Assembly: GCA_018268595.1 (NCBI GenBank)
Contig: JAFDWH010000021.1
Location: forward strand, 310,001 to 374,000
DNA: 64,000 nucleotides
Direction: 5' to 3'
From: Actinomycetota bacterium
GTDB lineage: Bacteria; Actinomycetota; Thermoleophilia; Solirubrobacterales; Solirubrobacteraceae
The notes below the pieces were generated by a model that was given only the letters and a program-made list of their open reading frames with translations, was not told where the DNA came from and searched no databases. This document shows, one piece after another, positions 8,853-19,800 of the stretch (positions within the stretch are counted from its first letter, which is position 1; each line of letters starts with the position of its first letter). The translations under genes and the position numbers were made by a program.

Positions 8853-9816
8853 CCATCAGCGTGCCGACGCCCGCCTCGCGGTAGACGGCGAGCCGCTCGC
8901 GCACATGGTCGCGTGGGCCGCACAGCGTCACGAGGTCGATCAGGTCGTCCGGCAGCGCCGCTCCGGCCTCCTCGCGCTTGCCCTCGAGGTAGAGGTCCTG
9001 CACGCGTCTGGCGGCGTCGGCGAAGCCGTAGCGGACCGCGAGGCGGTTGTAGAAGTTCTGCTCGCGCGAGCCCATCCCGCCGATGTAGAGCGCAAGGTAG
9101 GGGCGCATCGCGTCGCGGCCGCTCGCGAGGTCGTCGGTCACCAGCACGTTGACCGTCGGCGCGATGTCGAAGCCGTCGAGCGAGCGGCCGACGCGGTCGG
9201 CGCCCTCCTGGAGATGCGTGCGGAACTCCGCCACGTGCTCGGGCGCGAACAGCGTCGGGATCCAGCCGTCGGCGATCTCGCCCGCCAGCGCGGTGTTCTT
9301 CGGACCGATCGCCGCGAGGTAGATCGGGATCCGCTCCTGCACCGGCGCGATCGTGAGCTTCAAAGCCTTGCCGGGCCCGTCGGGCAGCGGCAGCTCGAGC
9401 GTCTCGCCGTGGAACTCGACGCGCTCGCGCGCGAGCGCCATCCGCACGACCGCGACGTACTCGCGCGTGCGCTGCAGCATTCTCCCGTAGCGCTGGCCGT
9501 GCCAGCCCTCGGCGACCTGCGGGCCGGACGCGCCGATCCCGCAGCGCATGCGCCCGTTCGAGAGGTTGTCGATCGTGGCGGCCGTCATCGCCGTCATCGC
9601 GGCAGAGCGCGCGGGAATCTGGAAGATCGCCGAGCCGAGCTTGATCGTCGTGGTGCCGGCGGCCAGCCACGCCAGCACGGTCGCCGTGTCGGAGCCGTAT
9701 GCCTCCGCGGCCCACACCGAGTCGTAGCCGAGCCGCTCCGCCTCCTGCACGATCTGGAGCTGCTCCGCGGCGGTGAGGCCGAGGCCCCAGTAGCCGATGT
9801 GGACGCCGAGCTTCAC
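8779..9816 (-). CDS. LLM-class F420-dependent oxidoreductase
   Basis: A 345-residue bacterial luciferase-like TIM barrel. The N-terminus KLGVHIGYWG, the SVWAAEAYGSD strand-loop, IKLGSAIFQIPARS and the RMRCGIGASGPQVAEGW segment are typical of F420-dependent LLM enzymes related to methylenetetrahydromethanopterin reductase. The substrate is unknown. The gene starts within the stop of the upstream SDR gene (ATGA overlap at 9813-9816), so the pair forms an operon of two nicotinamide/F420 redox enzymes. The 3' end runs into the convergent GGDEF gene. Confidence 0.92.
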   Translation of the reverse strand: MKLGVHIGYWGLGLTAAEQLQIVQEAERLGYDSVWAAEAYGSDTATVLAWLAAGTTTIKLGSAIFQIPARSAAMTAMTAATIDNLSNGRMRCGIGASGPQVAEGWHGQRYGRMLQRTREYVAVVRMALARERVEFHGETLELPLPDGPGKALKLTIAPVQERIPIYLAAIGPKNTALAGEIADGWIPTLFAPEHVAEFRTHLQEGADRVGRSLDGFDIAPTVNVLVTDDLASGRDAMRPYLALYIGGMGSREQNFYNRLAVRYGFADAARRVQDLYLEGKREEAGAALPDDLIDLVTLCGPRDHVRERLAVYREAGVGTLMVTPMAWTAAERLEQLRLTAELAAA

Positions 9817-10538
9817 AGCGCGTCACCCGGCCGCTCGAAGATGATCTCCGGGATCAGGCACATCGGCGAGACCTTCAGCAGCAGCCGCACCGACTCGGCG
9901 ATGTCCACCGTCGTGATCATCTGCTCGGCGGCGACGCCGCCGGCCTTCGCGAAGTCGGTCATCGGCGTGTCGACGAACGCGGGACACAGCGCGCACGACT
10001 TGATCCCCTCCGGCGCCAGCTCCTTGTTCATCGCCTCGGTCCAGCCGACGACGCCGGCCTTCGTCGCGGAGTAGACCGACAGCCACGCCTGCCCCCGCTT
10101 GCCGGAGATCGAGGCGGTGTTGACGACCTGGGCGGTGCCGTGCTCCTGCGCCGCCGCGCGCAGCAGCTCGACGCACTCGCGGTAGAAGAGGACGATCGCG
10201 CGCAGGTTGACGTCGAGCTGCATGTCAAGCCGCTTCGTCTGGATCTCGCCGACGGGCGCGCCGATCCCGACGCCGGCGTTGTTGACGAGCACGTCGAGGC
10301 GGCCGTGGCGCTCGCGGTGGGCGGCGACGACCTGCTGGACGGCGTCCTCCTCTGACAGCGCGGCGGCGACGTCGAGCACGTCGAAGCCGTCCGCGCGCAG
10401 GCTCTCGGCCGCGTCGCTCAGCTTGTCGGGGCGGCGCGCGGCGAGCGTGAGCGCGTAGCCCTCCTCGCCCAGCATGCGGGCGATCGCCAGGCCGATGCCG
10501 CTCGATGCCCCCGTCACGATCGCCGCTCGTTGCGCCAT
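9813..10538 (-). CDS. Short-chain dehydrogenase/reductase (SDR)
   Basis: A 241-residue classical SDR with the cofactor motif TGASSGIG at residues 9-16, NNAGVG, the catalytic serine in TASISG, the YSATKAG active-site Tyr/Lys pair, and PAFVDTPM after it. Length and motifs are complete, and the N-terminal motif favours NADP(H). It has a strong GGAGGAAGGG Shine-Dalgarno sequence ahead of ATG 10538. It is first in an operon with the LLM oxidoreductase and divergent from a metallopeptidase gene. Confidence 0.94.
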   Translation of the reverse strand: MAQRAAIVTGASSGIGLAIARMLGEEGYALTLAARRPDKLSDAAESLRADGFDVLDVAAALSEEDAVQQVVAAHRERHGRLDVLVNNAGVGIGAPVGEIQTKRLDMQLDVNLRAIVLFYRECVELLRAAAQEHGTAQVVNTASISGKRGQAWLSVYSATKAGVVGWTEAMNKELAPEGIKSCALCPAFVDTPMTDFAKAGGVAAEQMITTVDIAESVRLLLKVSPMCLIPEIIFERPGDAL

Positions 10539-11836
10539 GCTGTCCCTTCCTCCGAGGTGGTCCCGTCGTTCGAGATCAGCATCAAATCACGCACCCGCGC
10601 CCCGACTCGCCGGTTTCCCGAGTCCCAGAGCTGCTGATCCTGCTGCTGGCGGCGCTGCTCGCCGCGGGCGCGCTCGCGCTCGGCGGCGGTGGGGGCGGCG
10701 CCACGCGGGTCCCGCGCCCGGCTGCGACCGTCTCCCCGGCGCACGTGCGGCTGATCGAGCGGCGCGTGGAGGCGCTGCGCGGCCTGCGCTTCCGGCGTCC
10801 GGTCCCGGTGGCGGTCGTGTCGGTGGCGCAGGCGCGGCGCGAGGGCCTCGCCGACTTCGACCGCGGCCAGCCGGCGACGCAGCGGCGCGTCGGCGAGGAG
10901 CTGCTGAAGCTGCTCGGCCTGCTGCCGCCGGGCAGCGACTTGCGCGGGATCGAGGGCAGCGTCTACGGCGAGCAGGTCGCCGGCTACTACGACCCGCGCC
11001 GCAAGCGGCTCGCGCTCGTGCGCGGGGCCGGCGTCGACGACGTGACGCTCGCGCACGAGCTGACGCACGCGCTGGAGGACCAGTACGCGGACCTGGAGAA
11101 GCTCGGCGCGGGCGGCGGCGACGACGCCTCCACCGCACAGCAGGCGCTCGTGGAGGGCAGCGCGACGTACGTGATGGACCGCTACGCGGCGCGCTGGCCG
11201 AGCCGCGCGCCGCTCGGCGACGCGCTCGCCGGCATGACGCAGGTCACCGGCGCGACGCCGCTGCCGCAGTACGTCGCCCGCACGCTCGTGTTCCCGTACT
11301 TCCAGGGCGAGGCGTTCGTGCGCGCGCTGCTGTCGGCCGGCGGGGGCGGCTGGACGCTGGTGAACGTGGCGGAGCGGGCGCGGCCGCCGAGGACGACGGC
11401 CGAGATCCTGCAGCCGTCGCGGTGGCTGCGGGCGCAGCAGCCGGTGCGCGTCGCGCTCCGGTCGGCGGGCGCGCCGTGGCGGCGGCTGACCGCCTCGACG
11501 CTCGGCGAGGAGGACCTGGCGGCGCTGCTGACGCCGTCGACCGGAGCGGGTGCGGCGCGTGCGCTGACGGGCGGCTGGCGCGGCGGGCGCTACGCGCTGT
11601 GGCGGCGCGGGCCGCTGCCGGCGGCGGGCTGTCCGGCGCCCTGTCGCGCGCGCGACGTGCTGGTGCTGGCGGTGCGGATGAGGGACGCGTCCGCCGCACG
11701 GGCGCTCGGCGCGGCGCTGCGGGCGTGGAGCCTGCGGCTGCCGGCGGGCACGGCGACGGTCGTGCGGGTCGACGGCGCGACGGTGAGCGCCGCGGTCGCG
11801 CCCGACCGCGCGCTGGCGGCCCGGCTCACGCGCTAG
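10505..11836 (+). CDS. Membrane-anchored or secreted zinc metallopeptidase (HExxH)
   Basis: A hydrophobic segment (ELLILLLAALLAAGALALGG, residues ~43-62) precedes an extracellular-type domain with the zinc motif AHELTHALEDQ and, downstream, ALVEGSATYVMD, whose Glu is a plausible third ligand. This layout matches secreted peptidases of unknown specificity common in actinobacteria and Chloroflexi. The start is not settled: ATG 10505 is the only conventional in-frame start before the hydrophobic segment but overlaps the divergent SDR gene by 34 bases, and a CTG start near 10630 would fit a signal anchor better. The end overlaps the convergent esterase gene by 11 bases. Confidence 0.8.
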   Translation: MPPSRSPLVAPCCPFLRGGPVVRDQHQITHPRPDSPVSRVPELLILLLAALLAAGALALGGGGGGATRVPRPAATVSPAHVRLIERRVEALRGLRFRRPVPVAVVSVAQARREGLADFDRGQPATQRRVGEELLKLLGLLPPGSDLRGIEGSVYGEQVAGYYDPRRKRLALVRGAGVDDVTLAHELTHALEDQYADLEKLGAGGGDDASTAQQALVEGSATYVMDRYAARWPSRAPLGDALAGMTQVTGATPLPQYVARTLVFPYFQGEAFVRALLSAGGGGWTLVNVAERARPPRTTAEILQPSRWLRAQQPVRVALRSAGAPWRRLTASTLGEEDLAALLTPSTGAGAARALTGGWRGGRYALWRRGPLPAAGCPAPCRARDVLVLAVRMRDASAARALGAALRAWSLRLPAGTATVVRVDGATVSAAVAPDRALAARLTR

Positions 11837-12896
11837 TCGTCTCGCGCGCCGCGGCCTCGGCGGCGGTGCGCGCGTCCGGCGGCGGGGGTGCCTCGCCGGG
11901 GGCGAGCAGGGTGTCGACGAAGCGGCCGATCTCGCGCAGCGCGGTGCGCGCCTCGGGCGTGCCGTTCCACAGCGGCACGACGTGCGGCTGGCGCTCGTAG
12001 ACCTGCAGCTCGGTGCGCACGCCGGCCGCTGCGATGCGCTGCGCGGTGCGGGTCGCGTCGTCGAGCAGCACCTCGGTCGAACCGGCCTGCAGCAGCGTCG
12101 GCGGCAGCGTCGCGAACAGCTCGTCGGGCGCGAACAGGGGGGAGGAGCGCCAGTCGGCGGGGTCGGCGCCGTTCAGCGCGACGCGCGCGGCGCGGTGCAG
12201 CGCGATCCCCGGCAGGAACGGGTCGAGCGCGGCGTTGCGGGCGAACGACGGGCCGGACATCGTGAGGTCGGTCCAGGGCGAGAGCAGGACCAGCGCGGCG
12301 GGCTGCGGCAGGCCCGCCTCGGCGGCGTGCAGCGCGAGCGTCAGCGCGAGGTGGCCGCCGGCCGAGTCGCCCGCGACGACGATCCGCTGCGGCGCGTGGC
12401 CCTCCTCCAGCAGATGGCGGTAGGCCGCGAGCGCGTCCTCGATCGGTGCGGGCAGGGTGGCGACCGGCGGCAGACGGTAGTCGGGCGCCAGCACCGACAG
12501 GCCGGTGACGTGCGAGATGCGCGAGACGAGGTTGCGGTGCGTGCGCGGCGAGCCGAACACGTAGCCGCCGCCGTGCAGGTAGAGGACGACGGCGCGATCG
12601 TCGCCGTGGGCGCTGGCGCCGAGCGCGCGCGGTCCGCGCACCCACTCGGCAGGGCGGTCGCCGACGGTCGTGTGCTCGACGACGCTGCCTCTGAGGATCG
12701 GCACGCGCCGTCGCGGCGGCTCGGTCACGCGTTGGAGCATCCGCACGCCGCGCGGCGTCATCCGCCAGCTGCGGGCGAGGGGCACCCACGTCCGCCGCAG
12801 CGCGCGCTCGAGCGCGACCGTCTGCCGGCTCGCGGGCGCGAACGTGCGCGCGTCGAGGTTCGGATGCGAGACGAGCAACGGCGCGCCGGAAGTCAT
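11826..12896 (-). CDS. Alpha/beta hydrolase of the hormone-sensitive lipase (HSL) family
   Basis: A 356-residue esterase with the oxyanion-hole motif HGGGYVFGS, the nucleophile motif GDSAGG, an Asp in STEVLLDDA and a His in RQPHVVP, so the catalytic triad is complete. It hydrolyses short-chain acyl esters or lactones by family precedent; the substrate is unknown. A TACCGT hexamer at 12904-12909 lies seven bases before ATG 12896, with no Shine-Dalgarno sequence, so the transcript is probably leaderless. Confidence 0.93.
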   Translation of the reverse strand: MTSGAPLLVSHPNLDARTFAPASRQTVALERALRRTWVPLARSWRMTPRGVRMLQRVTEPPRRRVPILRGSVVEHTTVGDRPAEWVRGPRALGASAHGDDRAVVLYLHGGGYVFGSPRTHRNLVSRISHVTGLSVLAPDYRLPPVATLPAPIEDALAAYRHLLEEGHAPQRIVVAGDSAGGHLALTLALHAAEAGLPQPAALVLLSPWTDLTMSGPSFARNAALDPFLPGIALHRAARVALNGADPADWRSSPLFAPDELFATLPPTLLQAGSTEVLLDDATRTAQRIAAAGVRTELQVYERQPHVVPLWNGTPEARTALREIGRFVDTLLAPGEAPPPPDARTAAEAAARETTSA

Positions 12897-12983
12897 GTGG
12901 CTGACGGTAGCCCGCCGGGTCGCGGGCCGTCGCGGTTCACCCGGCGAGCGGCCCCCGCGCTCTGGTAGCGTCGGACGCGCTAC

Positions 12984-13057
<74 letters not shown>

Positions 13058-13091
13058 CTGGGGGAGGTCGGCAACGCGTCGGACCCGAAGC

Positions 13092-13112
13092 GGTGGTACC
13101 CGGTGGTACACT
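13092..13112 (+). promoter_or_regulatory. Promoter and putative operator of the vapBC pair
   Basis: Two tandem copies of GGTGGTAC (13092-13099 and 13102-13109) overlap the -10 hexamer TACACT (13107-13112), which lies seven bases before the vapB ATG. Toxin-antitoxin operons are usually autorepressed through repeats overlapping the promoter, so these repeats are the likely operator. The position also implies a leaderless vapB transcript. The operator role is inferred. Confidence 0.55.
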
Positions 13113-13119
13113 CCGGTTG

Positions 13120-13398
13120 ATGCCCACCCGCCACCACCGCATCCAGGTCACCGAGGACCCCGAGCTCGCGCACGCGCTCGAGGCTGCCGCGCCGCATCTG
13201 CCGAGAGGGCTCTCGCGCTCGCGTCAGGTGCGCGAGCTGGCGATCGCCGGCGCTCGTCACCTCGCCGCCGTGCCGCAAGGCGAGGCTGAGCGGCAGGAGC
13301 TGCTGGAGCAGCTGGCGCAGCGGTTCGAGGAGGGGGACACAGGGCTGGACTGGGACGCGCTGCGCGAGAGCAAGCGTCATGCCTGGCCGCTCCGGTAG
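13120..13398 (+). CDS. VapB-type antitoxin
   Basis: A 92-residue, highly charged protein with a short N-terminal strand (RIQVTED), then a helix-turn-helix-like pair of helices (ALEAAAPHL and SRSRQVRELAIAGARHLAA) consistent with a ribbon-helix-helix or VapB DNA-binding fold, and an acidic C-terminal tail that would wrap the toxin. Its last 20 bases overlap the PIN-domain gene, the usual order and spacing of vapBC. The start at ATG 13120 is set by the -10 element immediately upstream. The sequence is too short for a firm family name. Confidence 0.75.
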   Translation: MPTRHHRIQVTEDPELAHALEAAAPHLPRGLSRSRQVRELAIAGARHLAAVPQGEAERQELLEQLAQRFEEGDTGLDWDALRESKRHAWPLR

Positions 13399-13834
13399 CC
13401 GCGCGAGCGGCTGGGGAGATCTGCCGCTGCTGATCGACACCTCGGCGTTCGCACGCGCCAGCCACCCCGAGGTCCGGGAACCCTGGCAGCAGGCGCTGCG
13501 GCAGGACCGCCTGCGGCTCGCCCCGCCGGCGCGGATGGAGATCCTCTACACGGCACGCGACGGCGCGACGTTCGACTCCCTCGCCGCCCAGCTGTCGGCG
13601 CTGCGCCCGGCGCCGCTGACAAGCACCGTGCTGCGCGCGGCCGAGGCCTCGATGCGCACGCTCGCACACCGTTCGGCAGGCTCGCAACGGCTGCCGGTGA
13701 TCGACTACCTGATCGCCGCTGCTGCGCAGGAGATGGGCGCAGCGGTCATCCACTACGACCGCGACTACGACACGCTCGCCGAGGTCATGGAGTTCGAGTC
13801 GGTCTGGCTGGCGCCTGCAGGGACCCTGCCATAG
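13379..13834 (+). CDS. vapC: PIN-domain ribonuclease toxin (VapC family)
   Basis: A 151-residue PIN domain with the conserved acidic residues: D20 in LLIDTSAFAR, Glu in ARMEILYTAR, Asp in PVIDYLIAAAA and Asp in HYDRDYDTL. VapC toxins are Mg2+-dependent RNases that cleave tRNA or rRNA and are neutralised by VapB. All four metal-binding positions are present, so it should be active. It is translated in an overlapping frame with the antitoxin and converges on the giant RHS gene 10 bases away. Confidence 0.9.
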   Translation: MPGRSGSRASGWGDLPLLIDTSAFARASHPEVREPWQQALRQDRLRLAPPARMEILYTARDGATFDSLAAQLSALRPAPLTSTVLRAAEASMRTLAHRSAGSQRLPVIDYLIAAAAQEMGAAVIHYDRDYDTLAEVMEFESVWLAPAGTLP

Positions 13835-13843
13835 GCGACGCCG

Positions 13844-16800
13844 TCAGTTCGCCCCCAGGTCCGCCTGGACCTCGTCGGCCGTGTTCCAGATGTCCCAGAG
13901 GTCCTTCGCGGCCGTGGCACCCTCGTATGCGCCGCCGAGCGCCGCGCCGCCTGCATCCCCGCCGACCGCGCTGCCGGCGCCCTCGAGCGCGATGCCCGTG
14001 CCCTCGTTCAGGTAGGGCTCGCCGGTGAGCTTGCGCCGCAGGCCGACGTCGATGGCGAGGTTCGCGCGGATCATCCCGCACGCCCCGTCGAGCTGGCTGC
14101 AGTCGATGTCCGACAGCGAGTACGGGTTGCCACCGGCCCGACCCGCGCCGCCGCTCCCGTACCCGGCCCCCGCGCGGTCCTGCCGCGCGGCGCCCGCGTA
14201 CGAGCCGGTCACGCGGTTGACGGCGGCCGCGCCGCCGGCGCCGCCGCCCGCGAGCGCCTGGATGCCGCTGACGAAGTTGCCGATCGCGCCCGAGATGCCG
14301 CTCACCGCGCTCTGCACGACGCTCGCGCCGAAGCTCACGACGCTCCTCACCGCGTTCACGACGCTGCTCCAGCCGAACAGCCCGGTCGGGTCGACGCTGC
14401 CGAGCGGGTCGCCGGCCACGTACGCGTACAGGCTCGCCGCGCCGGACGCCTCGCGCACGCCGAGCGGATCGGTCGTCGTCCAGCGACCGCTCGTCGGGTC
14501 GAGCACGCGCTGCCCGAGGCGGATCGTCCCGTCCGGCCCCGCGATCCCGCCGGTGAAGCCGGGGACCCCGGCGGACGGCGCGCCGGAAAGCTGCGCGCCC
14601 CACGGCCCGTAGTCGAGCGCGCTCGACGCGCCGCTGGCCGGGACGACGGCGCGGACGCTGCCGAGCGCGTCGAGCGCGAGCGCTCTCGCGACGCCGCCGC
14701 TGACGACCGCGAACGGCTGCACCCCGCGCACCGTGCGCGTCGCGTCCTGCGCGAGCAGGCCGCCGTCGAGCGGGTCCTCGAGGTAGGTGTGCGCGCTCGA
14801 GCCGCTCTGCTGCAGCAGCGTGCCGTCGTCGGCGACGGAGAAGCTCCAGGAGCCGCTCGGCGTCGTGACGCCGGTCAGGTGGCCGGCGCCGTCGTAGGCG
14901 TATCTGGTCGTCCCGCCCGGCGCCGTCGCGCTCACCAGCTCGCCGCGCTGGTCGTAGGCGTACGTCGTCGCGCCGGCGCTCGTGAGCTGGTCGGCGGCGT
15001 CGTAGGCGTATCTCGTCGTGGCCCCGCCCACCGTCTCCGCGGTGCGGTTGCCGACCGCGTCGTAGCTCCATCTCGTCGTCACCGCGCCCGCGTCGTCGGC
15101 GACCAGCCGGTCCGCCGCGTCGTAGTCGTAGGCGTGATCGCCCGTCGGGTCGCTCACGCTCGTGACGCGCCCGGCGTCGTCGTAGCCGATCGCCTCGTGG
15201 AAGACGGCGTCGCCCGAGCGCGCGTAGGCGATGTCGGTGACGCGGTGCGCGGCGTCGCTGCCGAGCGTCAGCGTGACGCCGCCCGGCAGCGCGGCGCCCG
15301 TTGGCGTGCCGGCCGCGTCGTAGCTCCATCTGGCGGCTGCGTCGGGGTCGCTCGCGGACGTCATGCGCCCGGCCGCGTCGTAGCCGAACGTCGTCGTCAC
15401 CGCGCCCGGCTGGGTGCGGCTCGCGACGCGCCCGGCGGCGTCGTAGGCGTAGTTGACGGTGCGGCCGAGCCCGTCCGTGCTGGAGGTGAGGCGGCCCTCG
15501 GCGTCGTAGGCGCGCGTCGTTCTGCCGGTCGCGTCGGTGCGCGCGGTGAGGCGGCCGTCGGCGTCGTAGGCGTAGCTCGCCGTGCCGCCGTCCGAGTAGC
15601 CGGCGGACGTGCGCCGGCCGTCCGCGTCGTAGCCGTAGGAGGTCGTTCTGCTCGCGGCGTCCGTCACGCCGACGAGCCGGTCGGCGGCGTCGTAGGACTC
15701 TGACGTCGTGCGCGCGAGCGGGTCGGTCGTGCTGACGACGTTGCCGTTCGCGTCGTAGGCGGTCATCCAGACGTGCCCGTTCGCGTCCGTCAGTCTCACG
15801 AGCCGGCCGTCGCCGTCGTAGCCGAACGAGGTCGTCGCGCCGAGCGCGTCGGTGACGGACACGAGCCGGCCGTCGGCGTCGTAGGCGCGCGTCGTCGTGT
15901 GCCCGAGCGGGTCGACGGTCGAGGTCGGGCGGCCGGCGTCGTCGTAGGCCGTCGTCGTCGTGTGGCCGAGCGGGTCGGTGACGCTGACGCGCCGCCCGTC
16001 GGCGTCGTACCCGTAGCTCGTGACGGCGCCGGTCGGGTCGGTCGTGGAGGTCGGGTCGCCGTTCGCGTCGTAGGCGTTCGTGGTCGTGGCGCCGGTCGGG
16101 TCGGTGACGGACGCGACGAGGCCGCTCGGCGTGTAGGTCCAGGTCGTCGCGTGGCCGAGCGGGTCCGTGACGGCGGTGCGCTGGCCGGCCGGGTCGTAGG
16201 TGACGGTCGTCGTCTTGCCGAGCCGGTCGGTGACCGCGACCCGCTCGCCGCGCGCGTCGTAGGCGAAGGTCGTCGTCTTGCCGAGCGGGTCGGTCACCGA
16301 CGTGAGCCGCCCGTCGGCGTCGTAGGCGCGCGCCGTGACCCCGCCGAGCGGGTCGGTCTCGCTCGTGCGGTCGCCGGCGCTGTCGTACGCGTACGCGGTC
16401 GTGTGCCCGAGCGCGTCGGTCGCGCTCGTGCGCAGCCCGCGCGCGTCGACCGTGTACGTCGTCGTGTGGCCGCGCGCGTCGGTCGTCGACGTGAGGTTGC
16501 GGTCCGCGTCGTAGGTCCAGTGCGTGACGGCGCCGGTCGGGTCGGTCTCCTGCGTGCGCAGGTCGGCCGCGTCGTAGACGTCGGTCGTGACCTTGCCGAG
16601 CGCGTCGGTTCGCGTGATGCGGTTGCCGTGCGCGTCGTACGCGTAGGTCGTCGTGTGCCCGAGCGGGTCGGTGCGGCTCGTGAGGTCCCCGGCGGCGTCG
16701 TAGCCGTAGCTCGTCGTGTGCCCGAGCGGGTCGGTCTCGGCGGTCAGGCGGCCGAGGCTGTCGTAGGCGTAGGTGCGCGCGCCGCCGCCGGGGTTGGCCT

Positions 16801-19800
16801 TGGTCGTGGTGCCGTTGCCGTAGCTGTACGTCGTGGTGTGCCCGTCGGCGTCGGTCTGGCTCGTGACGCGGCCCTGCACGTCGTAGGCGTTGGCGATCGT
16901 CGTGTGGCCGTCGGCGTCGGTCGCGGAGGCGATCCGACCCTGCGCGTCGTAGGCGTAGTGGACGACCGCGCTCGTCGGATCGGTGACGCTCGTCAGCCGG
17001 CCGTCCGTGTAGCCGTAGGTCCACGTCTTCCCGGCCGGATCGGTCACGGAGGTGAGCAGGCCGTTGTCGTAGCCGAGCGTGAGCGTGCGGCCGGCCGGGT
17101 CGGTGACCGAGGTGACGTTCCCGCTGCCGTCGGTCGCGACCGACAGCGTCCCGCCGTTCGGATCGGTCACCGACTGGAGGTGTCCGGCGCCGTCGAACGC
17201 GTATCTGACGCGCTGCTTGGTCGTCGCCGTGTAGCCGCTCCCGGTCGCGACGAGCGTCGTGAAGTTGCCGGCCTGGGGGGCGAGCGAGCCGTCGGGCTGC
17301 GGGGTGTAGGCGTCGATGCGACCGTCGCCCCAGTGCAGGTCGACGGTGCCGATCGCGGATCTCGGGTCGACGTAAGTCATCCACGAGTCGCTCCAGCCGG
17401 GACCCATCGCGCCGCTCGCGAGCGACCGCGAGTCGTAGAAGCGCGCGAACGTCATCGCGGGGCCGGGCTCGGGCACTCTCACGTCGGTCAGCGCGATCGA
17501 GAAGTTGCCGGTGGCGGGGTCGACCGGGTCGCCGACGACGTAGCGCGTCTGCGTGTAGGAGCCGTAGGAGGAGCCGGCGCCCGGCCCGGCGCCGACGCCC
17601 CACGCCTTGCCCATCCACTGCTGATAGCCGACCCACGGCACGACGTCGACGCAGCCGGACACGACCGGCCCGGCGCCGAACGGGCCGGGCCCGGTGATGC
17701 TGCCCCAGTCGACGTTCTTCGCGCTGACGACGCCGTCGGGGCAGTTGCCGAGGTAGTCGGGCGAGGGGCCGGAGACGCCGGTGAGGTCGTTCGTCAGCGA
17801 GCCGGACACGAACGCCGGCACGGAGGTCGAGAGCGCGGTCGAGGCGTAGCGGATCACGACGTGCGCGAGCGAGATCGCCGGGTCGGGGTTGCCGTTGCCG
17901 GCCGGGCTCGCGTAGACGCCGACCCAGTCGCCCGGCAGCGGCTGCGAGGCGCCGCCGTCGCCGTTCGTGTCCCCGCCGGCGAAGTCGTCGCGCCAGGAGG
18001 TGAGGGTGACGGGGCTGGCGGCGGTGCCGGTCGCGTTGAGCGTGCCCTGCACGCTGAGGTAGGAGCAGTAGTCCGACTGCGCCTTGAGGATCGTGCCGGC
18101 GCCGAGCGTGAGCGTCACATGCGGCGGGACCGTCAGCGAGGAGCAGCCGCCGGCGAGCACCGGCAGCAGCGTGCCGCTCCAGGGCAGCGACGAGCTGACG
18201 ACGACCGTGTCGTTCGACAGCTGCATGCCGTTGAGTCTGTTGCCCGACCCCGAGTTGCCGTTCAGCGCGCCCATGTCGATCGACGCGCTCGAGACGGCGA
18301 CGGCGTTGCCCGCCGCGTTCGTGACGGCGTTGTCCTTCACGGTCGGGACGCCGACCGGGGCGTCGACGTGGATCCCGTCGCCGCTGGCACGATCGACGCT
18401 GCTGTTGGTGATCGAGGTCGCGGTGCCGGAGGTCGAGATCGGACTGCTCGCGTAGCGCACTTGCACGTGCGCGAGCGAGACCGTCGGCGCGGCGTTGCCG
18501 TTGCCGGCGGGGGAGCTCCAGATGCCGCCCCAGTCGCCGGCGACCGGCGCCGTTCTGTTGCCGTCGCCGTTCGTGTCCCCGCCGGCGCTGTCGTCACGCC
18601 ACGACGTGAGCGTGACGGGGCTGGCGGCGGTGCCGGTGGCGACGAGCGCGCCTTGCACGCTGAGGTAGGAGCAGTAGTTCGACTCGCCCTTGAGGATCGT
18701 GCCGGCGCCGAGCGTCAGCGTCACGCCCGGCGGGATCGTCAGCGAGGCGCAACCGCCCGAGATCACGGGCAGCAGCGTGCCGCTCCACGGCAGCGACGAG
18801 CTGACCGTCACCGTGTCGTTCGACAGCTCGACGCCGTTGAGCCCGTTGCCGGAGCCGGAGTTGCCGTCGAGCGCGCCCATGTCGATCGACGCGCCGGTGA
18901 TCGCGACGGCCGTGCCTCCGACGTTGGTGACGCTGTTGCCCTTGACGGTGGGAACGCCGTCGGCGCCGGCGACGTCGACGCCGTCGCCGCTGACGCGGTC
19001 GATGCTGCTGTCGGTCACGCTGACGGCGGAGGAGCTGGCCGAGATCGCGGTCGAGGCGTAATGGATGACGACGTGCGCGAGCGAGACCGTCGGGTCGGGG
19101 TTGCCGTTGCCGGCGGGCGAGCTCCAGATGCCGCCCCAGTCACCGGCGACCGGCGCCGTTCTGTTGCCGTCGCCGTTCGTGTCGCCGCCGGCGGCGTCGT
19201 CGCGCCAGGAGGTCAGCGTGACGGGGTTCGCGGCGGTGCCAGTCGCTCTCAGCGTGCCCTGCACGCCGATGTACGTGCAGCCGTTCGGCTGTCCCTTCAC
19301 GATCGTCCCGGCGCCCAGCGTCAGCGTCACCCCGGCCGGCACGGTCAGCGACGAGCAGCCGCCGTAGAGCACCGGCAGCAGGTTCCCGCTCCACGGCAGC
19401 GCCGAGCTGACGGCGACCGTGTCGTCGTAGAGCTGGACCCCGTTGAGCCCGTTGCCCGAACCGGAGTTGCCGTCGAGCTGGCCCATGTCGAGCGGCGAGC
19501 TGGAGAGCGAGATCGCGACGCCGCCGACGTTGGTGACGCTGTTGCCCTTGATCGTGGGAACGCCGTCGGCGCTCGCGACGTCGACGCCGTCGCCGCTGAC
19601 GCGGTCGACGCTGCTGTCGGTCACGCTGACGGCGGACTGGCTCGTCGAGATCGCGGTCGAGGCGTAGCGCATGACGACGTGCGCGAGCGACACGGTCGGG
19701 TCGGGGTTGCCGTTGCCGGCGGGGGAGCTCCAGATGCCGCCCCAGTCGCCCGCGACCGGGGCCGTTCTGTTGCCGTCGCCGTTCGTGTCGCCGCCGGCGC

